DNA of 64,000 bases from Cornus controversa (taxonomy: Eukaryota > Streptophyta > Magnoliopsida > Cornales > Cornaceae): assembly GCA_026545225.1 (NCBI GenBank), contig CM048849.1, positions 12,159,541 through 12,223,540 on the forward strand, written 5' to 3'. Positions 35,281 through 47,280 of the stretch are shown here, in pieces. A model generated the notes under the pieces. It saw nothing but the letters and a program-made list of their open reading frames with translations. It was not told where the DNA came from and made no database searches. The position numbers were made by a program, and so were the translations under genes. Each line of letters starts with the position of its first letter. The stretch's first letter is position 1.

Positions 35281-36789
35281 TGATTCGTGTGTGAGTGTGA
35301 CTCAAAAAGTATATCAATTAAAATTTTTCACACTTCGCAATAGAACGAATTCCTTGCAAAATAGGGCTATCGAAAGGGGTATCGTACCTCAGGGATTATG
35401 GTCTGATGAGTTGGAATACGGAACTAATTCTAATTAAATTTATAAGAAAAGAATTCTGATTTTTAAACTAAATTAATTAAAAAGGAAAATAAAATAAATC
35501 AAAGGTAAATGGATAATGAAGATAATAGGAGAGAAATCTAGGGTATTTGACTTCACCACTAACTCCACAATCAATGGTCAATTGAATCAACTATAGGGGA
35601 ATTACATCATGCATAAGTGGTGTCGGTGGCTACAAGCTCACCTTCATCCATCAAGAAGATAACATATGATTAAGGCTAAGCCATGGACTATCTTCGATTG
35701 GCATGGGCCATCTGCCTAACTACTCTAATCTAGGGTGTAGTATGGTTCATCTTCTCTAGGCATAATCCATCAAAGCTCATAACAATATATTCAGTGATTA
35801 CCATTGTGTAATAATCTCTCTCATGATCACAGAAAATAAGAGAGATTGAGTTCAATAACAACAACTAAATATCTAAGACAAGATAAGAAATCATTGAGAT
35901 TGAATTTACAAGACTTTTATTGCTTAATTCTATAATAAGAATCCTCTGAATTACACAATCTATGCATGTATATAAAGGTCCCCAATAATTAAAACAATCA
36001 AACAATTGATGCTTTGTTAGGGCTACATCAAAACCCTAGTGGATGAACTAGCCGCTCATGGTAGAAGAAGAAGCTTCAACTGTTGAGGAAGAAGGCATCA
36101 TCTTCATGACTTTTGCGTATGACTATGTTCTCCAATGGCTCTGCAATATGTTTCTGTTCTCTTCTCAGCCCTCTCAGACTCTCCAATCTCTCTGTAATCT
36201 CCCAAACTCAGCCTCTCATTCTTCACTTTATTCCCCAAGAGAATACACCAAAGTCCTAATCCAATTAGGAATAAATTAGGGTTTCCCGCAGCACTAATCA
36301 GGTGGGTTTTTCCTGCTGACTTCGGCCCAAATTTTGACCAACTAGAAGTCCGATTTACGGAATTTTTGTGAAATACAAAAGTGTGCAGAATCGAATTTCG
36401 TTCAACCCATCGTGAAAATAATGTCGATTTGAGGCTCGGAAATAAGACTTCTGGTCCATTTTCCAAAACGGGATTAAGACTGTATTATGCGCAGATTTGG
36501 GCTTCAGGCCCGAAACCTTCTTAAGCAGCTGTAATTCTCTTGGACCTCTTTCTTGGGCTGATTTGAGTTGAAATAAATGGTTGAATGATTCTCCTTGGTG
36601 TAGGCTTCATCTAACCATCTTGGATGTCTTCTTTAAAAGCCCAAAAGCTTGGTTTTAACTGAAATAATCATTAAGGCCCTGAAAATACAGAAAACACTAA
36701 AACAAAGTAAAATCACAAAATAATCTATCACTAAGAGAATAAAATACATAAGTTAAGAGGCTAGAATGCATAACATTCAACGCCGATCA
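35281..36789 (-). mobile_element. 5' LTR of element 3
   Basis: 1509 bp, TGATCGGCG...CACACGAATCA on the minus strand. It is nearly the same length and sequence as 58619-60126. Confidence 0.95.
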
Positions 36790-36893
36790 CCATCTGATGT
36801 AACTCAAGATCATAATGCTCAACAATGGCAAGAATGATTCTCAAAGCGTCATTTGATGAAACCGGTGTGAAAGTCTTAGAGAAATCAACACCT
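36790..36893. repeat. 104-bp direct repeat flanking element 3, right copy
   Basis: Copia reverse transcriptase sequence identical to 26892-26995 except for three positions. It directly adjoins the intact LTR end of element 3, and Copia coding sequence continues past it. Confidence 0.92.
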
Positions 36894-37034
36894 GGTTTTT
36901 GCTTAAAACCCTTAGCCACCAATCTAGCTTTAAATCTATCAATATTTTCAACTGAATCCCTCTTAGTTTTATAGACCCATTTGCAGTAAGAGTATCTATA
37001 GCATGGACGCTAGCAGTAAGAGTATCTAAAATAG
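36894..37034 (-). pseudogene. Copia pol fragment, upstream part
   Basis: Minus-strand words KWVYKTKRDSVENIDRFKAR and LVAKGFKQKPGVDF-like, the start of Copia reverse transcriptase, continuous with the 104-bp repeat. The LTR tip of the Copia element follows (about 37035-37084). Confidence 0.8.
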
Positions 37035-37243
37035 TGTATAGTACCAAAAATAAAAATATTTTATTTATTTAAAATATTCTAACAGTCCTATATTAGATTC
37101 AAGGTTTAAAATGGTAGATATGAAACACTATCAACAATTTAAGCTTTTAAGTTAGAGGACAAGCTTCCAACTGTAAATACATGGCGTATAGTAGATAAAG
37201 CAGTAGAGGTCTATTTATTTAACTCAGTGTGACATGACACTAC

Positions 37244-38415
37244 TGTTATGTATTATGTCTCTAATTCTAGTCTAATAAGGTTTTCTATTTTGAAGTTGTA
37301 TTTTATTAGATAATTTCTTGTTAGGAAAGTTTTGGGGTCCAAGGGATTATAATCCTTGTCCAACAAGGAATTGGGTTTAGGGCTCTATAAATAGATGCCT
37401 AGGGTATGGTTGAGACTTATGAGTTGAGAGAGATGTAACCTTATTAGAGAGTTGATGGGTAGAAAGAGTTGTAGGTTTGGTAGAGTGAAACACTGGGGGC
37501 GAGGGTGAGTCTCGTGGATTGGTACATGATGAAGAGCTCTAGGATAGGAGCTTATGTACATAGTCCAGTTTTGTGTATTCTCTACTATTGTAATATTTTT
37601 CTGGAATTGTAATGGAATCTCTTATCATTCGTAGACATAGGCCAGGTTGTGTCGAACCATGTATATCTTGTGTTTTGTGTGAAATTGGTTATAATTTGTT
37701 TTTACACTTCCGTTACTCCCAACAAGTGGTATTAGAGCCGATGGTTCATGTTGGGACATTCAAATTTTACTCAAAAAATATTTGGAAAACACAAGAAGGT
37801 TCAACTAGTGCTGCAATGTGTTTTAATTGCAAGTAGAGTCAATCAATCGATTTGTTTGGTCACGATAGTCAGAAAATCATGATAAATTACATGGCATGGA
37901 GCTCGTGTATTCAAGGTGGAGCCTTGGAGGTTTGATTAATTGAGTAGCATACAATGGGGACAATCAGAGTTGTGAGAGATTGAAGCCACATGAGTGTCCA
38001 ATTCAATGTTGTGGGAAGCGATGATTGACGTGATGGAATTTGAGCCAAGATGGAGATTGTTCTGTATTATGTCTCTAATTCTAGTCTAATAAGGTTTTTT
38101 ATTTTAAAGTTATATTTTATTAGGTAATTTCTTGTTAGGAAACTTTTGGGGTCCAAGGGATTGTAATCCTTTCCCAACAAGGAATTAGGTTTAGGGCTCT
38201 ATAAATAGATGCCAAGGGTATGGTTGAGACTTATGAGTTGAGAGAGATGTAAAATCATGAGAGAGTTGATGGGTAGAGACAGTTACAGGTTTGGTAAGTG
38301 AAACACTGAGGGCGAGCGTGAGTTTCATGGATTGGTACATGGTGAAGAGCTCTTAGACAAGAGCTTATGTACGCGGTCCAATTTTGTGTATTCTTTACTA
38401 TTGTATAATTGTCCT
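37244..38415 (+). mobile_element. TRIM-like small LTR element
   Basis: A 481-bp LTR (37244-37724, TGTTATG...CCCAACA) is followed 2 nt later by the primer-site-like TGGTATTAGAGC (37727-37738). The interior is about 330 bp, non-coding, with the purine-rich end CAAGATGGAGAT, and a partial second LTR runs from 38058. Both LTRs carry a TATA-like CTCTATAAATAG. No ORF, so the element is non-autonomous. LTR copies differ by roughly 8-10% by eye. Confidence 0.8.
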
Positions 38416-38845
38416 GTTAAGATTAAATTTTGATGACCTCAGATATAACTGTTAGTTTGATTGACAGAAAGGGTTATTTGTTACCAATGTACAAACTAGA
38501 AAGGGTAAGTGTTATATGCCAAAACACAGGGGAGGTAAGTGTTATAAAGCCAATCTAGAAGGGAGGTAAGAGTAATTTTAGCTTAAAATTTAAACTTATA
38601 CCGTTTATATACATATATTATTAGACTACTATATAATTGCACCGAGCCTTGTGACCACCTGACCTTTTAAAAAATTATTCGTTCAATCATTTATGGTGTT
38701 TATCCTTCCACAAAACGCCAAACGTATGTTTATATACACTTAAATACAACCCACCAGCTCATACACATATCCACTAACCCTTTTGTTATCCCAATGTAAG
38801 TACAAACTAGTTTTAGTTTACACAAGAGTCAATCCTAAGATATCA
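38416..38845. other. Unassigned AT-rich stretch
   Basis: No gene or recognised repeat. It may include the end of outer Tekay-like LTR copy C, whose boundary on this side I cannot place. Confidence 0.35.
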
Positions 38846-39281
38846 AAATATAATGTACAGATACCTTATTAGGTATTGGGCAATCCTGATATACCACAAA
38901 ATATAATGTATAGATACCTTATTAGGTATTAGGTAGTCCAGACATACCAAAAATATAATGTATGGATACCTTATTAGGTATTAGGGAATCTTGACATGCC
39001 TTGGCAATCCCGACATGCCAAATATAATGTATAGATACCTTTTAGGTATTAGGCAATCCTGACATGCTTAAAATATAATAGTTAACTTATTAGGTATTAG
39101 ATAATCCTAACATGCCGAGAATATAACAGATGCCTTATTAGGTATTAGGCAATACTGGCATGCCTGACAATCGTGTCATGCCAAAAATATAATAGATACC
39201 ATATTAGGTATTAGGCAATCCTGACGTGCCGAAAATATAATAGATACCTTATTAGGTATTATGCAATCCTGACATGCCTGG
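38846..39281. repeat. Tandem array with TACCTTATTAGGTA cores in outer LTR copy C
   Basis: About seven or eight units of roughly 50-70 bp. It resumes at 48363-48450 beyond element 6. Confidence 0.9.
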
Positions 39282-39648
39282 TGATGGGGTGTTTGACTCC
39301 TAATATGAAACGTATAACGTGGGAGGATAGTGCTAAGGTGATGTGGAAAAGAAGAATGCTTTGACTAAGACTAGTTATCGCCATGTGGGAAAGGGGAGTT
39401 GAAGAGACAGGGTTCTACTAGAACACGTCCTCACTTGGTCGCTATAAATAGTGGACGGTCCATATACCAAGGTACGCAATTAACATCCTCTGAGTTCTCA
39501 AACAGCTTTAAAAGCCTTTCCGATATCTGACTTGATCGTCAGAGCGTAGTCGGTCGACACCTCACCGATATCCTTTCAATTACCATTCTCTTGTCCTTTT
39601 TTACAGGTTGGCATTTAACCAGTTCGGGGTGGATTTTTTGCTTCATCA
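39282..39648 (+). mobile_element. 5' LTR of element 6
   Basis: 367 bp, TGATGGGGTG...TTCATCA, with a TATA-like CTATAAATAG near 39442. The partner LTR is at 47998-48362. Confidence 0.92.
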
Positions 39649-39650
39649 GT

Positions 39651-39666
39651 TTGCGCCATCTGTGGG
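39651..39666 (+). promoter_or_regulatory. Primer-binding site of element 6
   Basis: TTGCGCCATCTGTGGG lies 2 nt after the LTR. It resembles the TTGGCGCC-(A/G)TCTGTGGG sites of Tat-lineage elements. Confidence 0.75.
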
Positions 39667-39699
39667 AAACAATTACAAACTTGATTTTTCTACACGAAT

Positions 39700-41196
39700 C
39701 ATATACAAAGCATGATGCACCTACGATCTGGGTTAGAGACTATGGCCATACAGGACCTCCTACGCAGGACCTTCCTGTCGGTCACAATCCTCTAACCACA
39801 CAAGATCCTCCCATCGGTCATGACCTTCCTAACGGACAGGGCCCTCCAGTCGGACAGGACCCGCTTGCCTCCGCTGATCTTCCCAACTCCAACGTGCAAA
39901 TTGCAAGTCAGGGAGGTATGCAGCCCTGTTGATAGATGGACTTCCTTGGATCACGCCCCGAAGTCCCAAATGACTAGGGACAGATTGTAGCATTGGAATG
40001 TCAAGTTCGGTACTTGAATCAAAGTCTGGCCCATATACTCCAACAAAATGCGGTAATTCTGCAGCGACCCGCTCCTTTGGCGCCGGTACCATCGCTGAGT
40101 TACCTTAGGCCTGTTGATTCAGAAGGGGATGGTGTTGAGCGAGACAATAAAGTCCCGACAGACGATGCAGCTCAGAGCCGAGTAAGAGGTGGGATAAACC
40201 CCAGTCACCTAGTCCCACTCGAAAAGAACTAACCCCATGGAGATTCAGGGCACCCAGGGGAAACTACCTATTATGACATGGAGATGCAGGACCTCGGAGC
40301 TAGGGTAAAAAGCATGGGCCACGTTATAAGGGGGAAGGGCCCTGCTACAGTAGAGGATCTGGTCCAGCAAACCAACCTCCCTTTCTCCTTGGGAATAATG
40401 AGCTGTCCTTTGCCCAACAAGGCTCTGATACACCTCCAAGGAATACCGGATGAAATCCTATGTTGAACTTTTCCTACTACATTGAAGGTTCTGCCCGGTC
40501 ATGGTTTAACAACCTGAAGCACGTTCTTTCAAAGAATTGAGTGAATTGTTCATTGTCAATTTTATTGCCGCCCAAAGGCACAGAAAACCTGCCACCTATC
40601 TCCTAAACGTAGAACCTACTAAGGGGGAGTCATTGCGAGACTACATTAGCCGATTTAACAAGGAGATGTTGCAGGTCGATGCTCTAGACGATAAGGTGGC
40701 AATTACCACATTCATGGGGGGCCTACTGCCTTTAAAGTTCTTATACTCAATTTCTAAGCACCCTCTAGAAAGTATGTCTGAGCTACTCGTGAAGGCCCAA
40801 AAGTATATGAAGGCGGAGGATGCCCTTGATGCGAGAAAGGTAGACAGGAAAATGGGGGGATAGTCCAGTGAGGAAGATAGAGACCCCAAGTATGGTAGAA
40901 TGTCACAAAAGTAGATTGATAAAGCATTGCGTCGTGATAAGGTATTCAACACCATTACCCCCTTAAACACGTCAATAAGCCAAATCTTCCTCTACATCCG
41001 AGATGACCTGGCTGTTGCATGGCCCCCCAAACTAAAAATTGATCCATCCAAGAGGTCCTGCAATAAGTATTGTAGGTTCTATCGTGACCATGACCACGAT
41101 ACAGATGAGTGCATAGACTTGAAAAGGCAGATTGAAAGTCTGATTCGTAGGGGCCAACTACAAAGATACGTGGCTAGAGATGAGAGGGGAACATGA
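39700..41196 (+). pseudogene. Element 6 gag remnant
   Basis: A gag core at 40537-40863 (RKPATYLLNVEPTKGESL, RDYISRFNKEMLQVD, AQKYMKAEDAL) is typical of Tat/Retand gag. A zinc-knuckle-like NKYCRFYRDHDHDTDEC with IESLIRRGQLQRY follows at about 41065-41160. N-terminal traces lie at 40278-40466. Broken in several places. Confidence 0.85.
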
Positions 41197-41530
41197 AACC
41201 GCTTATGGGATGGGGATGGTAAAGATGACAACAGTCGAAAAAAATCATCTATTGGGAGAAATCAAAGTTATCTCCGGTGGACTTGGAGGAGATAGGGGGC
41301 ATATTGACTAGAGACATTAGAAGGGAGGCAGTTGGCCCATCCTTGGAATGATAAGAATCTGAGGAAGTGCCACCAGTAAGACTTTCTTTTAAAAGTTGCA
41401 TTTACTTTAATAATTTCAGCTGAAACTCAGTTTAATATCAAGCCTTAGGACGATAACTTTGAGGTTTTTGCTTGAATAATTCTTTACTTGTTTCAAAATA
41501 TGTTGTTATAACTAAAACAAAAAGTAAATA

Positions 41531-41995
41531 AACAACCCTACGGGGACACACCTCCAATGAGGACCTTTAATGAAAAAGGCAGGATGGATGAATTCTGAGA
41601 ATATTATGAAAATAGCCCTACATGGGTACAACACTACGGGGATACACCTCCAATGAGGGCCTTTAATGAAAAAGGTAGGATGGATGAATTTCGAGAACAT
41701 TGTTAAAATAGCCCTACGTGGGCACAACCCTACGGGGGGCACACCTCTAAAGTGGGCCTTTAATGAAAAAGGCGGGATGAATTATTCTCGAGAAAATCAC
41801 AACCCTACGCGGGCATAACCCTATGGGGGCACACCTCTGTAGTGGGCCTTTAAGGAGAAAAGCTTGATGGATTAATCTTGAGAAAATTATAACCCTACGC
41901 GGGCATAACCCTACGGGGGCACACCTCCATGGAGGGCCTTTGGTGAAAAATGCGGGATGGATTAATCGTGAGAACATACGTGGGCATGCCGTGCC
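41531..41995. repeat. 90-96-bp tandem array in element 6
   Basis: About five units beginning CAACCCTACGGGG or similar, each with CACACCTC, GGGCCTTTAATGAAAAAG and GATGGATGAATT. It lies between gag and the antisense ORF. Confidence 0.9.
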
Positions 41996-42179
41996 TAATA
42001 AGAAACTACTTAACGATAAGGCAGGAAACCCTTTTTTATGCAGATTTGTGCCGAGATTGTCATCACAGAGCAAACCATACCTCGGCAAAAAAAAATGATA
42101 ATAATAAAATGATCCTTCATTAATCAAAGCAGAAGGGTACAGAGAGCCCCACAAAGGAGGGACATAAGAAAAGATAAAA

Positions 42180-44080
42180 ATTAGGCATCGGGGTCTTCGA
42201 GTTGCAACCTAGAGAAGTCCATGTCAGGCCACTGTCCTGTGCTACCTCATGGAAGTACTCAAACCCATCGATATACAAATGGTTGAGGGCCTTATCAAAG
42301 TCAGGCGAATATTTAAAATGCTCGACCGCCAATTCTTTAATCCCCGACAGGTTAGCATTCCACCTGGCCATCTCCTCCCGTTTATGACTGACCTAAGAAT
42401 TAAGGGTGTAAATCTCCCCATCGCAAGAAGCATCGGAAGTGCAAAGGGACTCAAGCTTTGAGTTAAGGGTAGTGCGCTCTCTGACAAAAGAAGCACGTTC
42501 AGCGACAAGGGCAGTTTTATGCTTCTCTATCTCCTATTCCATTTATAAGAGGTGATTGGTAAGACCATGAGCAATCGTGAGGCCCTGTTTAAGAAATGGG
42601 TGAGAATATGCAATTTTAAAAAAAGAAAATGGAGAATTTCGTCCAAGTGTAACAAGAGTAGGGACGCACCTTAGCCATATTGGCTAGCAGATATCTAGTA
42701 GAGGAAATAGAGTCAATGACATTCAACTTTTCAAGATCACGTGGGAGAACAAACTCCCCAGCTCTTTTCACAGCAAAAGATGCGTCAGACAACTGCTAAC
42801 TGATCTGGCTAGTAGTGGTGTCAGTAGCCCGGTGTAACTGGTAGCTGGGGAGAAGGACATGTGCAAGCTACCACCCCCAAAGAATTGTGTTACCAGCAAT
42901 CCAAAAGTGCTTGGGTCAGGGGGACTACCACCCACAAACAGCTGGGTAGGAGGCACCGAAACGGGTTTGGGCTCAGAGTCGAAGTGCTCATAGGGTCAAG
43001 AGCTGCAGACAGGGGAGAATTCCCAATGGAAGGAGGAGACGGCAAGTCCCCACCTGCGGGTAAATCGGTACTCCTAGTAACCACAAGCTTGTGCGGTATT
43101 TTCTACACAGAAGGGGATGAGGACGATGCAACACCTTTTCCCTTCACCAGCGCGAGGATGTCTCTGTTAGGCCTCCTCCGCGATCCAATACAGGTTTGTG
43201 TATAAATGCATGTTACACGACTCAATAAAGGAAAGGGGAAGGAAGAATAAAAGTGTTAGGGTGTACTTCGCCTATTTCTAATCACGCGAGCAGAATAGCC
43301 TAGCGTAGTCAGCCCCGCGTCGGAGGTTAAGGCCATCACGTCTCTCATTAGGAGTTCGTAGACGATATCCAATCTATCATCTTCTTTACGACTCACAAAT
43401 GGCTTGACCCTAGCAGCTGAAATGTTAAAACAAATCCGCATAAAGCACAGTGTAAGAAAAGGTGGCAGTAGCGTGGGTGAAGAAAATAGGAGGTAGAAAA
43501 AGTTTACCAGTTGTATCCCCATTAGTCCGGGAGTGAGGGATGCAGAGAGAGGGGAGCTCCTAGCTTACCGAAATGAAAAAGAATCGTTCTTTCCAATTCT
43601 TTATCCTATGGCTATTGTCAAGAACCACCAATCCTTTGGGCAGCCTCCCTGCGCTGCGAGATCGACTTTGTATGTGACACCAGTCTTTGCTCTTTAGGAG
43701 GGGATAGCAGGAGAGAAACTGGTTAAGGGTTGGTGGAAAGGTAAACTTACAGTTCTTCCAAAAGGCTAAGGTAGCCATGATAATACGCTAAGAATTGGGT
43801 GTAAGTTGAGAAGGGCATAGGTTGATCGTCTGGAGCAGCTCTTTGGCAAAATTTGGGATGGGAAATCAAAGGCCTAAAAGAATGTAAGCTTCGTAGAAGC
43901 ATGTTTCCCTGGGGCAAATGGAGTAAGCCCTCTCCGCCAGCAGGGGAGCCCTAGCCACGACCCCTTCCAAAAAGGAGTATAAAATAGCCAGCTCCTCTAC
44001 CTCGGCGTCTGTCATAGTGGAGCTAAAATCCTGGCACTCGTCGTAGTCAACCATTATAGAATACAGAAACTCGATCACTT
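42180..44080 (-). pseudogene. Antisense ORF remnants of element 6
   Basis: Minus-strand fragments lie opposite to gag. 43866-44078 holds an acidic MTDAEVEELAILYSFLEG stretch. 43560-43778 holds PTLNQFLSCYPL and KNWKERFFFISVS, which resembles the W-K-RFFFV word of extra ORFs in Tat-lineage elements (the putative gypsy-type transposon family). 42120-42508 is helical, coiled-coil-like, with a YSPDFDKALNHLYIDGF end. Antisense extra ORFs near the 3' end are known for this lineage (for example Grande and Retand relatives). Broken in several places; function unknown. Confidence 0.6.
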
Positions 44081-44369
44081 AGACAAGGAGAGAGCCGGGG
44101 GCAAAAGTCTCTAGAGACAACTTGTCAAAGTTATGATTAATAATGTGCAAACAACGTGAGAGGGAAGGTATGATGGTATAGGGTATGAGCTGGTGGGGTA
44201 GTTATAAATGAAGAAGGAAAACACTTATATGGGCAAGGCGCAAGGCAAACCGTTCCAATCCCCTAACGTTCTTTTCTAACAGGTTAGAAAACAACGACTA
44301 TAAGCAGACGGTCACAAGCGCGTAGCCAAAGCCAGCTGAACACGCACCTAGGGCCTAGGCTCAGATAGG

Positions 44370-44645
44370 CTAGGTGCATGGCAAATGCCGCACCGGGCGT
44401 ACGGCTAGAGCTGTGCCGGGCACGCGGCCAGCGCAGGCGCGCGATCCGTGTGCGACGCAAGGCCGTGCGCCTGGCGTAACGTCCACGCCTGCGGCCCAAG
44501 GACGAGTACCAGGCACGCGACCCTCCTACGTGGCTCGAGGCTGAGTGCCAGGTCAGGGTTATCTGCACAGCCCGAGGCCAGGCGCCAGGCATGCGGCCCA
44601 CCCACGCAGCCCAAGGCCAGGAGCCAGGCACGTGGCTCACATGCG
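44370..44645. repeat. GC-rich minisatellite, unit about 39 bp
   Basis: Imperfect units of 38-40 bp built on GCCAGGCACGCGGCCC and GCAGCCCAAGGCCAGG, best seen from 44508 to 44637, with decayed units upstream. It is strikingly GC-rich against its surroundings. It lies upstream of the antisense ORF. The reading frames through it are not supported. Confidence 0.75.
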
Positions 44646-45360
44646 TAAGTCTAGGCCCGCAAAAAAAAGGGTAGGCCAGACCGATGGTTCAAGTATCCGT
44701 TTAAGCACTGATTGAAGTGTTCGTAATTTTGGAGGTCTTTTAATTTTAATTAAATGCTTTATTTCTTTTATTAGTTAAATTGAATTGCTTTATTGGTTGG
44801 ATTAAATTCTTTGAGTGCTTTAAATATTGTGTTGTAGTTTACTTTATTTTTTATTTGATTTGATTTGATTTTATTTGGATTGGGTCTTTGTATTTTCCTT
44901 TATTTTAATTTTGGATTGGGCTAGGGAGGAAACTGGGTTGAGTTGGGCTATAATGGTTGGGTTAGGTGTACTTATTTTGATGGGCTGTGGTTTATGTTTA
45001 TAATATTTTTTTTATTACTTTGGAGTTTATTTAGTTTTCTAAAAAAAAAAAAGTATATATAAGAAAAGAAAAGAGGGGGGGCTAGGGTTTTTGCCGTTAG
45101 TCTTATGCACATAAACCAAAAGGCTTGACGAAAGAGAAAAGGGAGAGAAGGAGCGTTCGATCATTAAAGAGGCAAGTTCAATTCTTCTCTTCCCCTTTGA
45201 ATCCGTATGCATAGTCTAGATTTTTGTCTATGATTGTTCTTGAAAACTTTGTATGTCATTGTATGTTAATTAATGTTGTTTTTGTTGAATTAAATTCGTG
45301 AGACCTTTTATACCAATTAAATTTTATGTGAAGAATTTATTTATGAACATGTTTATGCAT

Positions 45361-45361
45361 A

Positions 45362-45400
<39 letters not shown>
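45361..45400. repeat. TA dinucleotide microsatellite
   Basis: About 38 bp of TA/AT repeats inside LTR copy D. Confidence 0.9.
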
Positions 45401-45403
<3 letters not shown>

Positions 45404-45744
45404 ATGTGTGTAATATGTGTGGGAATCGTAATCGCATGAATCTAGGAGAGTGAAGGATGTTAATTTGTATCTTCAATGTTGTGGATTGCATGGGCAAACA
45501 ACCCTTGACCCTTAGAAAATTAGATCGTTAGTAAATTGAATTTTAATTTTGAAAATTTGTTAAAGAACCCTAGAAGTTGTGTTTCAGGGGTTTTCAATTC
45601 GGGGTGTTTTTTATGGGGCTTTTGGTACCAATGAATAGCTTACGATGAACCAAGAAGATCGATATAAAATTTGGGTATAACGGAGGTCGGGAAGTCACCG
45701 GAAAGTGGCCAGAAAGGGGCTACCTGCAGGCATGAACAATGCGC

Positions 45745-46650
45745 GCAGGCTGAATTGGGTTTTAAATTTCATGTAAAGATGAGCTCCCCTTGTAGTTCAA
45801 TTGATTTTTAAAGTGTCCAAAAGTTGGATTTTTTCACCTTCTTTTATTTTAGAAAATACTTTTAGAATTCCAAAAATTTCCAAAGTTTTACTGTAACTTC
45901 CTGGATGGTAAATGAGCTTGGGTTTAAATTTCATGTCGAAATAAGCTTCCCTTGTAGTTCAATTGATTTTTAAAGTGTGTAAAAATTGGATTTTTTCACC
46001 TTCTTTTATTTTAGAAAATACTTTTAAAATTCCAAAGATTCCCAAATTTTAATTGTAACTTCCTGGATATTGAATGATATTGGGTTTAAATTGTCATGCA
46101 GAAATAATCTTCCCTTGTAGTTCAATTGATTTTTAAAATGTCTAAAAATTGGGGTTTTCACCTTCTTTTATTTTAGAAGATAATTAAAAATTTCCAAAAA
46201 TTTCCAAATTTTTATTGTAACTTTATGGAGGTTAAATTAACTTGGGTTTAAATTTTCATCTCGAAATGAGCTTCCCTTTTTGTTCAGTTGATTTTTAAAG
46301 TGTCCAAAAGTTGGAATCTTTCATTTTAGAAAATACTTAGAAATTTTAAAAAATTCTGAACTTTTTACTGTAACTTCCTGGATGTTAAATACACTTGGGT
46401 TTAAATTTTCAACTTAAAATAATCTTCCCTTGTTATTCAGTTGATTTTTAAAGTGTCCAAAAGTTGTGTTTTCACTTTCTGTAATTTTAGAAAATAATTT
46501 TATAACTCCAAAAATTCCCAAATTTTTACTGTTACTTTCTGGAGGTTAAATAAACTTGGGTTTAAATTTTCATCTCGAAATTACTTTCCCTTGGTGTTAA
46601 ATTAATTTTTAAAGTGTCTAAAAGTTGCCTTCTTTTATTTTTAGAAAATA
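45745..46650 (+). repeat. Roughly 160-bp tandem units in LTR copy D
   Basis: Six or so diverged units each containing GGGTTTAAATTT, CTTCCCTTG, TTGATTTTTAAAGTGTC and TTTTAGAAAATA. The same units occur, inverted, at 10350-10910 and 17190-17740 in the element 2 LTRs, so the unit is an old part of this LTR type. Confidence 0.8.
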
Positions 46651-46989
46651 TTTTTAAAATTCTAGAAAATTTCAGAAGGACTTAATAGGGTTCTTAGAAG
46701 TAGAATAGGCCCAGAACCTAGATAAGAGTTAGGTTTAGGCTCCCTCGTAGATTTGAGTGCATTGGAGGTTAGGTTGGAAAATTGTTTCTATAATGGATGC
46801 TTGGGTTATTCGATTTACTTGAATGTATTTCTATTTAAGGATATAAATGCACATTAAATACTTGATTTTAGTACTTGTGAACCATTTGTCTTATGGTGAT
46901 GATTTCATGTCAGATAATTTAAATTACTTTATTTGTGCAAATTAAAATCATAATGCACCTTGTTTATTTTATGTTTCATATTGGGAATG

Positions 46990-47280
46990 TATCTTTATAT
47001 TTTATTTGGCATGTAAGAATTGCTAGGCGTGTCAGTATTGCCCATACCTAATAAGGTATCTATACATTTGATTTGGCATGTAAGGATTGCCTGGCGTGTC
47101 TGGATCGCCCATACCTAATAAGGTATCTATACATTTTATTTGGCATGTAAGGATTGCCCGGCGTGTCAGGATCGCCCATACCTAATAAGGTAGTTATACA
47201 TTTTATTTGGCATGTAAGGATTGCCTGGCGTGTCAAGATCGGCCATACCTAATAAGGTATCCATACATTATATTTGACAC
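46990..47280. repeat. Tandem TACCTAATAAGGTA array in LTR copy D
   Basis: Four to five units of about 62-65 bp with GGCATGTAAGGATTGCC and GGCGTGTCAGGATCGCCCAT words, the reverse complement of the arrays at 9640 and 16473. Confidence 0.92.

Larger units (their letters stand above)
26996..36789 (-). mobile_element. Athila-like Ty3/gypsy element (element 3)
   Basis: Parts in minus-strand order: 5' LTR (36789-35281), Asp-tRNA primer site, gag, protease, integrase, palindromic repeat block, third ORF, long 3' region with hairpin/polypurine modules, and a partial 3' LTR (27570-26996). Reverse transcriptase and RNase H parts were not recognised, so the copy is not autonomous. The overlapping 575 bp of the two LTRs differ at about 12 positions (about 2%), suggesting roughly 0.8 million years at 1.3e-8 per site per year. 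It lies in a Copia element with 104-bp direct repeats at its ends. Same family as the element at 58619. Confidence 0.92.
25157..37084 (-). mobile_element. Copia-type LTR element remnant, interrupted by element 3
   Basis: One LTR of 481 bp lies at 25157-25637 (TGTTAGAATAT...ATATTCCAACA on the minus strand), and an LTR tip with the same TGTTAGAATATTTTAAATAA start lies at the far end (to 37084). Between them are Copia pol fragments split by element 3. The flanking 5 bp (ATCCC and GTCCT) do not match. The element is rearranged and broken in several places. Confidence 0.8.

Noticed and set aside
36058-36279. 73-codon frame beginning MVEEEAST
   Set aside because: It lies within the 5' LTR of element 3 and has no counterpart of known family.
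44284-44640. 118-codon minus-strand frame rich in Trp, Arg and Ala
   Set aside because: It runs through the 39-bp GC-rich minisatellite and shows repeat-derived composition.
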